This document shows, piece by piece, positions 28,297-35,026 of a stretch of 54,475 nucleotides of DNA. The notes beneath the pieces were generated by a model, which was not told where the DNA came from, made no database searches, and was given only the letters and a program-made list of their open reading frames with translations. The stretch's first letter is position 1; the number at the start of each line of letters is the position of its first letter. The stretch covers positions 1 to 54,475 of the forward strand of contig UQSK01000007.1 of the NCBI GenBank assembly GCA_900543605.1, given 5' to 3'. The DNA is from an uncultured Collinsella sp. (GTDB lineage Bacteria > Actinomycetota > Coriobacteriia > Coriobacteriales > Coriobacteriaceae). Made by a program: the position numbers and the translations under genes.

Positions 28297-29349
28297 GTGA
28301 AGACGGGTATTTCGATTTATCTTTCCAGCCCTCTGCAGGATATTGAGCGGACGATTGAGCGCGGTGCCGCGGCGGGTGCGCGCTATGCGTTCACCTCGCT
28401 GCATATTCCCGAGGATGGGGGAGCGGCGTATGCAGATAAAGTCCGTCATGTTCTGTCGCTGCTTTCCGCCCACGGCATTGCGCTCATTGCCGATGTGGGG
28501 CCTCGCACGTGCGATTTGCTCGGGCTTGAGCGCATCGAGGACCTGCGCGATTTGGGGTTGGAATACCTTCGTTTGGACTATGGTTTTAGCGCCCAGCGGG
28601 TCGCGGAGCTGTCCGGTGTATTTCGCATTGTGGTCAATGCATCGACGGTGAGTTCTGATGAAATCGCATCGTGGCGTGAAGCCGGCGCCGATGTGACTCG
28701 TTTTGCCGCCTGCCACAATTTTTACCCCAAGCCTTATACCGGTTTAGCTCTTGAAGATGTTGCTCGGACGAATCTTCGTCTTGCGGCGCTTGGATTCGAA
28801 ATCATGGCTTTTGTGCCGGGTGATGCTAACGTTCGCGGGCCGGTATTCGAGGGACTGCCGACGGTCGAGGCGCAGCGTGGTCGCGCGTCAAAGGTTGCTC
28901 TCAATATGCTTGAGCTTGCACATGGCGCCGATTGCGACATTGTGTTGGTCGGCGACCCCGATCTTTCCGATGCGGGCTGGGCGCAGTTTGCTCAAGTTTC
29001 CGCCGGATACGTGGACCTGCAATGCGAGCTTGAGCCCGGTTATGCCTATGTGCGCGGGCAGATTCATCACGATCGGCCCGACTCGAGTGTCCTCATCTTT
29101 AGGTCTCAGGAGTCACGTACGAAGCTTAAGCCGGATTCCGTGCCGACGGATGCCGGAGCCGGCCTGCCGCGAAAGGCGGGGTCGATCGCTGTGAGCAATA
29201 GCGGATATGGGCGCTACGAAGGCGAGCTTGAGATTGCGCGGGTCGATCTTCCCGGTGACGAGCGCATGAACGTTGCGGGCCATATCACGCCCGAGGCAAT
29301 GGAACTGCTGCCGTTTATCAAGCGCGGATTCGGGGTACGGTTCGTTTAA
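28297..29349 (+). CDS. mupG: 6-phospho-N-acetylmuramidase (DUF871 family)
   Basis: The 350-residue protein belongs to the DUF871 family, of which S. aureus MupG splits MurNAc-6P-GlcNAc into MurNAc-6P and GlcNAc. The N-terminal TIM-barrel part starts KTGISIYLSSP and includes SLHIPEDG, ADVGPRTCDLLGL, LRLDYGF, NASTVSSDEI and CHNFYPKPYTGL. The C-terminal domain follows GLPTVEAQRG. In S. aureus the operon is mupG-murQ-murP-murR; here the same four genes occur in the order murR-murQ-murP-mupG. The start is a GTG after AAAGGAG with nine-base spacing. Function is inferred from family and context. Confidence 0.88.
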   Translation: MKTGISIYLSSPLQDIERTIERGAAAGARYAFTSLHIPEDGGAAYADKVRHVLSLLSAHGIALIADVGPRTCDLLGLERIEDLRDLGLEYLRLDYGFSAQRVAELSGVFRIVVNASTVSSDEIASWREAGADVTRFAACHNFYPKPYTGLALEDVARTNLRLAALGFEIMAFVPGDANVRGPVFEGLPTVEAQRGRASKVALNMLELAHGADCDIVLVGDPDLSDAGWAQFAQVSAGYVDLQCELEPGYAYVRGQIHHDRPDSSVLIFRSQESRTKLKPDSVPTDAGAGLPRKAGSIAVSNSGYGRYEGELEIARVDLPGDERMNVAGHITPEAMELLPFIKRGFGVRFV

Positions 29350-29441
29350 CGTGTGACCCGCGGGCTACAATTGGCCCATCATACGAAGGCGCCTCGTGTG
29401 GCGTGTGCCTGCGTTGGCCGATCTATATTCGGAGGATTCCC

Positions 29442-29801
29442 ATGACTGTACTGTTTGTTGGATATCCCAAGTGCTCGACCTGTAAGAAGGCCAAGGCATG
29501 GCTGGACGAACATGGGGTAGAGTATATCGATCGCGATATCGTTTTGGACAATCCCACGGCTGATGAGCTTGCGACCTGGATTGCTCGTTCGGGGCTGCCG
29601 GTGCGGCGCTTCTTTAATTCGTCGGGCATGAAATATCGAGAGCTGGGCCTGAAGGCGCGTCTGGATGCGGGCATGACGGATCGGGAGTGCTACGAGCTGC
29701 TGGCGACCGACGGCATGCTGGTCAAGCGTCCGCTGCTGGTGGGCGACGACTTTGCGATTCCCGGCTTTAGGGAAGCGGCTTGGGCCGAGGCGTTGCTGTA
29801 G
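29442..29801 (+). CDS. ArsC/Spx-family thioredoxin-fold protein
   Basis: A 119-residue protein of the arsenate reductase/Spx/YffB family. The redox motif CSTC is at residues 11-14 (FVGYPKCSTCKKAKAWL), followed by IVLDNPTADEL, the conserved RRFFNSSGMKYRELGLK region and LLVKRP-type segment LVKRPLLVGDDF. It could be an arsenate-reductase-like enzyme or an Spx-like regulator; no ars genes are nearby. The ATG follows GGAGG at 29431-29435. An upstream in-frame ATG has no ribosome site. Confidence 0.88.
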   Translation: MTVLFVGYPKCSTCKKAKAWLDEHGVEYIDRDIVLDNPTADELATWIARSGLPVRRFFNSSGMKYRELGLKARLDAGMTDRECYELLATDGMLVKRPLLVGDDFAIPGFREAAWAEALL

Positions 29802-29806
29802 CGGCT

Positions 29807-29980
29807 GCGGAAAGTGCATCCCGGAATTCGCTTCCAGAATGGGATGCACTTTCCCAAAGTGGCCGGTTGCGGAAAGCACGTCCCATTCTGAGCTTCGATT
29901 GCGGGACACGGTTTCCGGTTGAGGGCTCAACGGGAAAGTGGGGACCAGTTTGAGCTTGAAATCTGGGACGCACTTTCCGC
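29807..29980. repeat. Family-E: three tandem palindromic units
   Basis: Unit 1 arms GGAAAGTGCATCCC (29809-29822) and GGGATGCACTTTCC (29841-29854) are perfect. Unit 2 has GGAAAGCACGTCCC (29871-29884) and GGGACACGGTTTCC (29903-29916). Unit 3 runs from GGGAAAGTGGGGACCAG (29932) to CTGGGACGCACTTTCC (ending 29978). Units are about 46-47 bp and progressively diverged. The array fills the gap between two convergent genes. Confidence 0.88.
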
Positions 29981-29997
29981 CGGCGGGCCTGCCCCAG

Positions 29998-30408
29998 TCA
30001 GTCCGCCAGCTGTGCCCATTCGTGCGGATCGTAGACCTTTACGTGCTTGTTGGGCTTGCCGCTCCAGTACTCCTCGTCCATAAAGGGCAGATATGCCTGA
30101 ACGCCAGGGCAGATAAAGGGAATCCGCTGCTGTTGCAGTCGCTCGCGCTGACGCTGCTCCAGGTGCGCCTCGGATATGACGGTCGGCATGCCGGACAACT
30201 CGACGAGGCTTGCCTGGATTCGCTTAAGGTCGGGGAGTCCCGCGTGCCATGACATCCGCATGATCAAAAAGGATGCACGGCGGTATTTTGCCTGCACCAC
30301 AGTAATGGCGGGGCGCAGTGTGGGATGGATTTTGTCCCGTTCGGGCCAAAGGTCAGCAGTGATCTCGAGGCCCAGGGTCTCCCATAGGTAATCAAGCTCT
30401 TCGTCCAT
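29998..30408 (-). CDS. Hypothetical protein
   Basis: A 136-residue protein I cannot assign. The codon pattern and lack of low complexity favour a real gene. Visible segments are an N-terminal DEELDYLWETLGLEI, a probable helix-rich middle, ISEAHLEQRQRERLQQQRIPFI and CPGVQAYLPFMDEEYW. The last part weakly recalls the N-terminal half of larger wHTH proteins with a 'GIPFI-PG-Q-YLPF' segment, so this might be a truncated relative. That is a memory-based impression only. The start is the ATG at 30408 with GAGG upstream; a longer in-frame start (30429) exists. Confidence 0.55.
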   Translation of the reverse strand: MDEELDYLWETLGLEITADLWPERDKIHPTLRPAITVVQAKYRRASFLIMRMSWHAGLPDLKRIQASLVELSGMPTVISEAHLEQRQRERLQQQRIPFICPGVQAYLPFMDEEYWSGKPNKHVKVYDPHEWAQLAD

Positions 30409-30600
30409 GGCGCCTCGATATCCGTGCAATGATGACGGTTCGATTGTGCCATCGGTCGTGAGTGCTGCATTGTTGTAATCTACCAGCGGTAGATGTGGGA
30501 TGTTTTACGGGCTTTGGCGCCGTACGTGTCGCTGGTGCTTCACAGGTCCTTCACGTGTTGGCCGTATTTGACTGAATTTCAAAAAAGTCAAAATTGGGGC

Positions 30601-30629
30601 TTGCGTCACGGCGAGACTTCCCGTATATT
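30601..30629 (+). promoter_or_regulatory. Promoter for the tRNA-Gln/tRNA-Glu unit
   Basis: TTGCGT (30601-30606) and TATATT (30624-30629) with a 17-bp spacer, 45 bp upstream of tRNA-Gln. An additional TTGACT/AGTCAA inverted repeat precedes it. Confidence 0.7.
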
Positions 30630-30673
30630 TCTTTCTTGCGCAAAGGCACAGCCGAGCGCAGCGATGCAGTCAT

Positions 30674-30747
30674 TGGGATGTCGTCTAATGGCAGGACAGC
30701 GGATTCTGGTTCCGTCAATGGGGGTTCGACTCCCTCCATCCCAGCCA
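30674..30747 (+). tRNA. tRNA-Gln (anticodon CUG)
   Basis: Acceptor arms TGGGATG and CATCCCA, anticodon loop TTCTGGT giving CTG, T-arm GGGGTTCGACTCCC, discriminator G and an encoded CCA end. It reads the codon CAG. Confidence 0.96.
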
Positions 30748-30764
30748 TTGCATTTGCTACATAT

Positions 30765-30841
30765 GGCCCGTTCGTCTAGCGGTTTAGGACGCCGCCCTCT
30801 CAAGGCGGAGATCACCAGTTCGAATCTGGTACGGGCTACCA
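30765..30841 (+). tRNA. tRNA-Glu (anticodon CUC)
   Basis: Acceptor arms GGCCCGT and ACGGGCT, anticodon stem CCGCC/GGCGG with loop CTCTCAA giving CTC, T-arm CCAGTTCGAATCTGG, discriminator A and an encoded CCA. It reads GAG and lies 17 bp after tRNA-Gln, so the two are probably co-transcribed. Confidence 0.96.
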
Positions 30842-30851
30842 AAATTGAACG

Positions 30852-30879
30852 CCCGGGCCTCGTAAGAGACCCGGGTTTT
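30852..30879 (+). terminator. Intrinsic terminator after the tRNA pair
   Basis: CCCGGG-CTC pairs with GAG-CCCGGG (30852-30875), followed by TTTT. Confidence 0.88.
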
Positions 30880-30935
30880 GTGTATTGACCGTATATACGG
30901 CGCCTGCCGTGTTTCGCTCAGATCGAGGAGTAGCC

Positions 30936-31853
30936 ATGGATCTGCCCATCAGCTTGCAAGACATCACGTATGCCGAGAACTATCTGGCGCAGGGCGACCT
31001 GGCTACGGCGACGCCGCTGCTGGAGCGTCTGGTGGAGCTCGCCGAGGAGTATATCGACGCTGAGTGCAAGACGGAGGAGAAGCGCCAATACTTTAGCTTC
31101 GATAGCAAGTTTGAGCGCTTGGCCTATCGCCGCGTGGAGAAGGATCCGCGCGAGCTCGTGCAGGTCGAGGTGCCGTTTGACCGCCTGTACTCTGACATGG
31201 CGTTTGCCTACATTCGCCAGCAGGATTATGTGAGCGCTCGTAATGCCTTGATGCAGGCTGTGCGTTGGGACCCCATGAACTGCAACTATCGCTTGGATTT
31301 GGCCGAGCTGTTCCGCGCTCTCGAGGACAAGCAGGAGTGGGCTTCGCTTTCGTTTTCGGTGCTGGAGCGCGCGAGCGATGGCAAGTGCGCCGCCCGCGCT
31401 TACGCCAATCTGGGTCAGTACTTCTTGGAGCCCGAGACCGAGAACGTTTCGGCTGCCGTGGGCTGCGCGCGTCTGGCGCTGCGCCTGGCGCCCAACGATG
31501 CGCATACGACGCGCCTGCTCAACAAGATCCATACTACCTATCCGGATGCCGCCGAGGAGAGCGACGAGCACGTGATGGGCGAGCTGGCGTTGCAGGGCGT
31601 TCCGACCTCACCTTCGGCCGAGATTGCCATCTGCCTGATTATGTGCGCGACCGATGCTGCAAGCGACGGCGACAAGCAGGAGGCGACGCGCCTGACGGTG
31701 CGTGCTCGCGACTTGGTGGGCGAGGAAGCCTGCGCGGCGATTATCAAACTGGTGCGCGAGAGCGACGCCGAGCTCAACGCCGAGCGCAAGGCAAAGCGCG
31801 AGGCTGCGGGCTCAAACGCCGATGGAGCCAAGGAGGCCGGCGATGCCCAGTAA
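30936..31853 (+). CDS. Tetratricopeptide-repeat protein
   Basis: A 305-residue soluble protein built of helical pairs. TPR-like stretches include ITYAENYLAQGDLATATPLLERLVELA, FDRLYSDMAFAYIRQQDYVSARNALMQAVRWDP and CAARAYANLGQYFL followed by GCARLALRLAPNDAHTTRLL. The C-terminal 25 residues are charged and Ala-rich. TPR proteins act as interaction scaffolds; the partner is unknown. The stop codon overlaps the smpB start region by 11 bp, so the two genes are coupled. The start is the ATG at 30936 after GAGGAG; the in-frame extension upstream begins inside the tRNA terminator region. Confidence 0.85.
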   Translation: MDLPISLQDITYAENYLAQGDLATATPLLERLVELAEEYIDAECKTEEKRQYFSFDSKFERLAYRRVEKDPRELVQVEVPFDRLYSDMAFAYIRQQDYVSARNALMQAVRWDPMNCNYRLDLAELFRALEDKQEWASLSFSVLERASDGKCAARAYANLGQYFLEPETENVSAAVGCARLALRLAPNDAHTTRLLNKIHTTYPDAAEESDEHVMGELALQGVPTSPSAEIAICLIMCATDAASDGDKQEATRLTVRARDLVGEEACAAIIKLVRESDAELNAERKAKREAAGSNADGAKEAGDAQ

Positions 31854-32313
31854 GCGCGAGCGCAAGCTCATTTCCAAGAATCGCTCGGCGCATCACGAGT
31901 ACTTTATCGATGAGACGTTTGAGTGTGGCATTGAACTGAGCGGCACCGAGGTCAAGTCGATTCGCGAGCGCGCCTGCCAGATCACCGATACCTTCGCGCT
32001 GATCCGCGGCGGGGAGTGCTGGCTCGTCGGCCTGCATATCCACCCTTATAGCCATGGTGGCGTGTGGAATCGCGATCCCGACCGTCGGCGTCGTCTGCTG
32101 CTGCACCGCAAGGAGATCGACTTTCTTGACGGCAAACTTCGCAACCGTGGTTATGCGCTGGTTCCGTTGGAGCTCTACTTTAATACCGACGGCCGCGTAA
32201 AGCTACTGCTGGGTCTGGGTCGCGGCAAGAAGCTCTACGACAAGCGCGAGGACATGGCCAAGCGTGATGTCCAACGCGAGATCGACCGCGCCCTCAAAGA
32301 GCGCAATCGCTGA
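31843..32313 (+). CDS. smpB: SsrA-binding protein SmpB
   Basis: The 156-residue protein binds tmRNA and delivers it to stalled ribosomes for trans-translation. Family blocks are ISKNRSAHHEYFIDETFECGIELSGTEVKSIR, GGECWLVGLHIHPY, RRRLLLHRKEI and LGLGRGKKLYDKREDMAKRD, with a basic C-terminal tail ending RALKERNR. The ATG at 31843 follows AAGGAGG (31830-31836) and overlaps the end of the TPR gene. No tmRNA gene was found in the following sequence. Confidence 0.96.
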   Translation: MPSKRERKLISKNRSAHHEYFIDETFECGIELSGTEVKSIRERACQITDTFALIRGGECWLVGLHIHPYSHGGVWNRDPDRRRRLLLHRKEIDFLDGKLRNRGYALVPLELYFNTDGRVKLLLGLGRGKKLYDKREDMAKRDVQREIDRALKERNR

Positions 32314-32325
32314 CCACCCTTCATA

Positions 32326-32392
32326 AGTTGCGGTGGAATACGGACTGTTTTGCCTGATTGAGGGACTATCCAGTCCCTATTTCACCGCAACT
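32326..32392. repeat. Family-C 67-bp palindromic repeat, copy 2
   Basis: Starts AGTTGCGGTGGAATACGGAC and ends TCCCTATTTCACCGCAACT. It has the same length, arms and first loop bases as copies 1 and 3; only the central 20 or so bases differ. Confidence 0.92.
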
Positions 32393-32437
32393 GCGGGCGT
32401 CTCATCTTTCTTACTGTTCTGACATATATGTCTCAAA

Positions 32438-32468
32438 GGCGGCGTCCGTTATGGGTGCCGCCTTTTTT
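32438..32468 (+). terminator. Terminator-like hairpin upstream of the flavin reductase gene
   Basis: GGCGGC (32438-32443) pairs with GCCGCC (32457-32462), followed by six T, 52 bp before the next start codon. Confidence 0.75.
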
Positions 32469-32519
32469 GTGGGTACATACATCCATGAGGTTCCAACCCG
32501 AGCTAGGGGAGTGATCGTT

Positions 32520-33023
32520 ATGGACAAAACTGCGTTCTTTACTATGCCGAGTGGCCTGTACGTGGTGAGCGCCGCGGCGGACGGGCTGCGTGCCGGCTGC
32601 GTTATCAACACAGCGGTGCAGGTGACATCCGCCCCGCCGCGCATCTCGATTGCCGTGAACAAGGAAAATGTCACGTCCGGCGTAATCGCATCGGCTAAGG
32701 CCTTTGCGCTGACCGTGATTGACCAGACCGCCGACATGCTCTATATCGGCAACTTTGGCTTCCGCACCAGCAGTGGCTACGACAAGTTTGCCAAGTACGA
32801 GGCCCACGAGACCGCGCTGGGCATGCCCTATGTGCCCGAGCACGCGGCGGCGCTGTTTAGCTGCCGTCTGATTGATACCGTGGATGTGGGCACGCACCTG
32901 CTCTTTATCGGCGAGGTGGAGGACGCCGAGCGCTTGAGCGGCGAGGCCCCGCTGACCTATGACTACTACCACAAGGTGTTAAAGGGCAAGACGCCGCCCA
33001 AGGCTTCGTCGTATCAAGGCTAG
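32520..33023 (+). CDS. Flavin reductase-like, FMN-binding protein
   Basis: A 167-residue protein with the flavin_Reduct split-barrel fold: FTMPSGLYVVSAAADGLRAGCVINTAVQVTSAPPRISIAVNKEN is the FMN-binding start, and FALTVIDQTA and FSCRLIDTVDVGTHLLFIGEV follow. Such proteins transfer electrons from NAD(P)H to flavin, or act with rubredoxin in O2 and peroxide reduction in anaerobes. A rubredoxin gene follows 88 bp later, which supports that role. The start is the ATG at 32520 after AGGGGAG; an upstream in-frame start lies before the terminator-like hairpin and is unlikely. Confidence 0.88.
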   Translation: MDKTAFFTMPSGLYVVSAAADGLRAGCVINTAVQVTSAPPRISIAVNKENVTSGVIASAKAFALTVIDQTADMLYIGNFGFRTSSGYDKFAKYEAHETALGMPYVPEHAAALFSCRLIDTVDVGTHLLFIGEVEDAERLSGEAPLTYDYYHKVLKGKTPPKASSYQG

Positions 33024-33039
33024 AAATGTTCTAAAAATA

Positions 33040-33078
33040 CTTGCATTATATTATTGAGAATATATACTAATAAGCAAG
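33040..33078 (+). promoter_or_regulatory. AT-rich promoter with dyad symmetry, upstream of rubredoxin
   Basis: TTGCAT (33041-33046) and TATACT (33063-33068) with a 16-bp spacer. The outer CTTGC (33040-33044) and GCAAG (33074-33078), with inner TTATT/AATAA, form a dyad around it. It is strikingly AT-rich for this genome, and a redox or metal regulator could bind here. Confidence 0.6.
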
Positions 33079-33111
33079 TACACCAGCAGTCACGTTCGAG
33101 AGGAGAACATC

Positions 33112-33255
33112 ATGGCTGAGGAGAAGAAGACGTATAAGTTCGTGTGCACCGTTTGCGGTTACGAGGTTGAGGTCGACACGCCCGAGCTGCCCGAGGATTA
33201 CGTATGTCCGGTCTGCGGCGTCGGCCCCGATGAGTTTGAGCTCGTCGAGGAGTAA
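33112..33255 (+). CDS. Rubredoxin
   Basis: A 47-residue one-iron electron carrier. The Fe(Cys)4 site is complete: C12-x-x-C15 in FVCTVCGYEVEV and C32-x-x-C35 in YVCPVCGVGPDEFE. The length is short for rubredoxins (usually 50-54) because the loop between the two cysteine pairs is trimmed; the usual hydrophobic core Tyr and Phe are present. The ATG follows GAGAGGAG with a suitable gap. It has its own strong promoter and a strong terminator, so it can be expressed apart from the flavin reductase. A role in oxygen or peroxide detoxification is likely from family and neighbour. Confidence 0.93.
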   Translation: MAEEKKTYKFVCTVCGYEVEVDTPELPEDYVCPVCGVGPDEFELVEE

Positions 33256-33295
33256 CTCGTAGACACACGGCGATTAGCTATACAGAGCTCTGTCC

Positions 33296-33331
33296 AAGGG
33301 CCCCGGTCGAATTCTCGGCCGGGGCCCTTTT
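33296..33331 (+). terminator. Intrinsic terminator after rubredoxin
   Basis: GGGCCCCGG (33298-33306) pairs with CCGGGGCCC (33319-33327), followed by TTTT. Confidence 0.92.
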
Positions 33332-33362
33332 GATTTATCTGACGGTTTAAAACGGCCTTACG

Positions 33363-33390
33363 TGTTACAGATTGAGACGTTATATCTGGA
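33363..33390. repeat. Family-D repeat, single arm
   Basis: TGTTACAGATTGAGACGTT matches one arm of the paired units at 34785, 42297, 42376 and 47819. The partner arm is absent here. Confidence 0.65.
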
Positions 33391-33407
33391 CAGTCACGCC
33401 ATCCCAA

Positions 33408-34664
33408 TTACATCCCCGTTAGCAGCACGATGTCGAGAATCGTCACGATGGCACCGATTCCTACGAGCAGCGTGTTGAGCGGGCGTGAGTTGGCGTATTT
33501 GCCCATGACGCGGCGTGAACTGGTGAGCCGTATGAGCACAAAGACCGTAATCGGCAGCTGAAACGACAGCAGTGCCTGACTCCAAATGAGACCCTCAAAA
33601 GGATTCGGGACGACCAGGCACGCCGCCACTGCGCCGACGAAACAGGCCGCCACCCCGATCGAGGAATGTCGGTCGTGGATGTCGTATTCCTCGTCGAACA
33701 TGCCCGCGGTGATGGTGCCCGCCGCCATGCCCGCCGTCACGCTACTCGATATGCCCGCAAACAGTAGTGCCACCGCAAAGATGATTGAGCTTGCCGGGCC
33801 CAGAATGGGGGAGAGCGTGGCCGCTGCGACCGCGAGGTCGTCTACGACAATGCCGTGCGCAAAGAAGGTCGTTGCGGCCAGGATGACCATGGCCGAGTTG
33901 ATTGCCCAGCCCACGCCCATCGAAAAGAGCGTGTCGAAGAGCTCGTAGCGCAGACGTTCTTCGATAACTCGCTCGCCTTGGCCTTCGAAGTGCATGGATT
34001 GGATGACTTCGGAGTGCAGGAAGAGGTTGTGGGGCATAACGACCGCGCCTAGGACACTCACGATAATCGCGGCAGAGCCAGTGGGCATACTGGGCGTGAT
34101 CCAGCTTGCGGCGGCTTGCGGCCAGTCGACCTTGACTAGTGCAAGCTCGGCCAAAAACGAGAGTCCTACCACGCCTACGAAGGCGATGATCCAGCGTTCG
34201 GCACGCTTGTAGGAGTTCGTCATGAGCATCGCCATCGATACTGCCGCCACGATGACGCAGCCCGCACGCACGGGCAGCCCAAAGAGCATTTGAAGGGCAA
34301 TCGCGCCACCCAGGACTTCGGCCATGGCGGTGGCGATGGTCGCGAGATAGGCACTGGCGAGCACCGTGCGTCCAACGAAGCGGGGGAGGTAACGTGTCGT
34401 GGCCTCGGCAAGACAGGCGCCCGTGGCGATACCCAGGTGCGCCGCATTGTGCTGCAGCGCGATGAGCATAATCGTGGACAGTGTGACGATCCACAGCAGC
34501 GCGTAGCCAAACTGCGAGCCCGCGGCCATATTGGAGGCCCAGTTGCCCGGGTCGATAAAGCCGACGGTCACGAGCAGCCCGGGGCCGATGTGCCGCGCAA
34601 TGTCTAGGCCTCCGTGACCACCGGTGCGTCGGGAGCAAAAGTGTTGTTTGAGATGGTTGAGCAT
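33408..34664 (-). CDS. mntH: NRAMP-family divalent metal (Mn2+) transporter
   Basis: A 418-residue proton-coupled metal importer with about eleven membrane helices. The TM1 metal-binding motif is GFIDPGNWASN (DPGN at 38-41) and the TM6 motif is VMPHNLFLHS, with the Met and His typical of Mn/Fe-selective NRAMPs. Length and motif order are normal. The start is the ATG at 34664 with GGAG seven or so bases before it; an in-frame start 36 bases further upstream is weaker. The upstream region holds TTAGGCTAA (34713-34721), which resembles half of a DtxR/MntR-type operator. Mn import would support oxidative-stress defence alongside the rubredoxin module. Confidence 0.94.
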   Translation of the reverse strand: MLNHLKQHFCSRRTGGHGGLDIARHIGPGLLVTVGFIDPGNWASNMAAGSQFGYALLWIVTLSTIMLIALQHNAAHLGIATGACLAEATTRYLPRFVGRTVLASAYLATIATAMAEVLGGAIALQMLFGLPVRAGCVIVAAVSMAMLMTNSYKRAERWIIAFVGVVGLSFLAELALVKVDWPQAAASWITPSMPTGSAAIIVSVLGAVVMPHNLFLHSEVIQSMHFEGQGERVIEERLRYELFDTLFSMGVGWAINSAMVILAATTFFAHGIVVDDLAVAAATLSPILGPASSIIFAVALLFAGISSSVTAGMAAGTITAGMFDEEYDIHDRHSSIGVAACFVGAVAACLVVPNPFEGLIWSQALLSFQLPITVFVLIRLTSSRRVMGKYANSRPLNTLLVGIGAIVTILDIVLLTGM

Positions 34665-34710
34665 GGTGAGCTCCTGCGTGCCGTTTGTTTGACGCCGCAA
34701 AGGATACCCG

Positions 34711-34731
34711 TTTTAGGCTAAAAAGTTAACC
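34711..34731. promoter_or_regulatory. Possible DtxR/MntR-type operator upstream of mntH
   Basis: TTAGGCTAAAAAGTTAACC contains TTAGGCTAA, close to the palindromic half-site of DtxR-family boxes. It lies 47-67 bp upstream of mntH on its template side. The match is partial. Confidence 0.3.
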
Positions 34732-34784
34732 AAGACTAACAAGATTGTTGTATTTGAATAGGATGGTGAAAGGGGATTGCCGAA

Positions 34785-34845
34785 ATGTCTTGATCTGTAA
34801 CAACTAGGGATGGAAATTGGATCTTACTGTTACAGATTGAGATGT
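34785..34845. repeat. Family-D palindromic repeat
   Basis: ATGTCTTGATCTGTAACA (34785-34802) pairs with TGTTACAGATTGAGATGT (34828-34845) with few mismatches around a 25-base loop. Confidence 0.85.
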
Positions 34846-34859
34846 TTGAAGTGGTGAGT

Positions 34860-34913
34860 TTACAGGTCGAACTTGGGGCCCTTGTTGTCACCCTTGAGGT
34901 CGGCGGTACCCAC
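34860..34913 (-). pseudogene. Possible 3' remnant of a highly expressed gene
   Basis: On the minus strand 17 codons encode VGTADLKGDNKGPKFDL and then TAA, using strongly preferred codons (AAG, AAC, GGC, TTC, GAC, CTG). The frame continues upstream without stop for about 25 more codons but lacks a start codon or ribosome site. It looks like the C-terminal end of a displaced gene; the parent protein is not recognised. Confidence 0.35.
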
Positions 34914-35026
34914 TCGTAGGGCGTGCGTTACGCGATTGTTTCGAAACGGGCGGGAAACACAACGGGCCGGCGATGCTCCTAGTATGCCTATTCAACTGAC
35001 TGTCTAATATCTAGGGGAGGATCGCG

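Noticed and set aside
29807..29980. CRISPR array from the regularly spaced GGAAAG units
   Set aside because: Only three diverged palindromes of about 46 bp without identical repeats, unique spacers or cas genes.
32314..32519. tmRNA gene after smpB
   Set aside because: The gap holds a 67-bp family-C repeat and a terminator-like hairpin; no tRNA-like ends or tag-coding frame.
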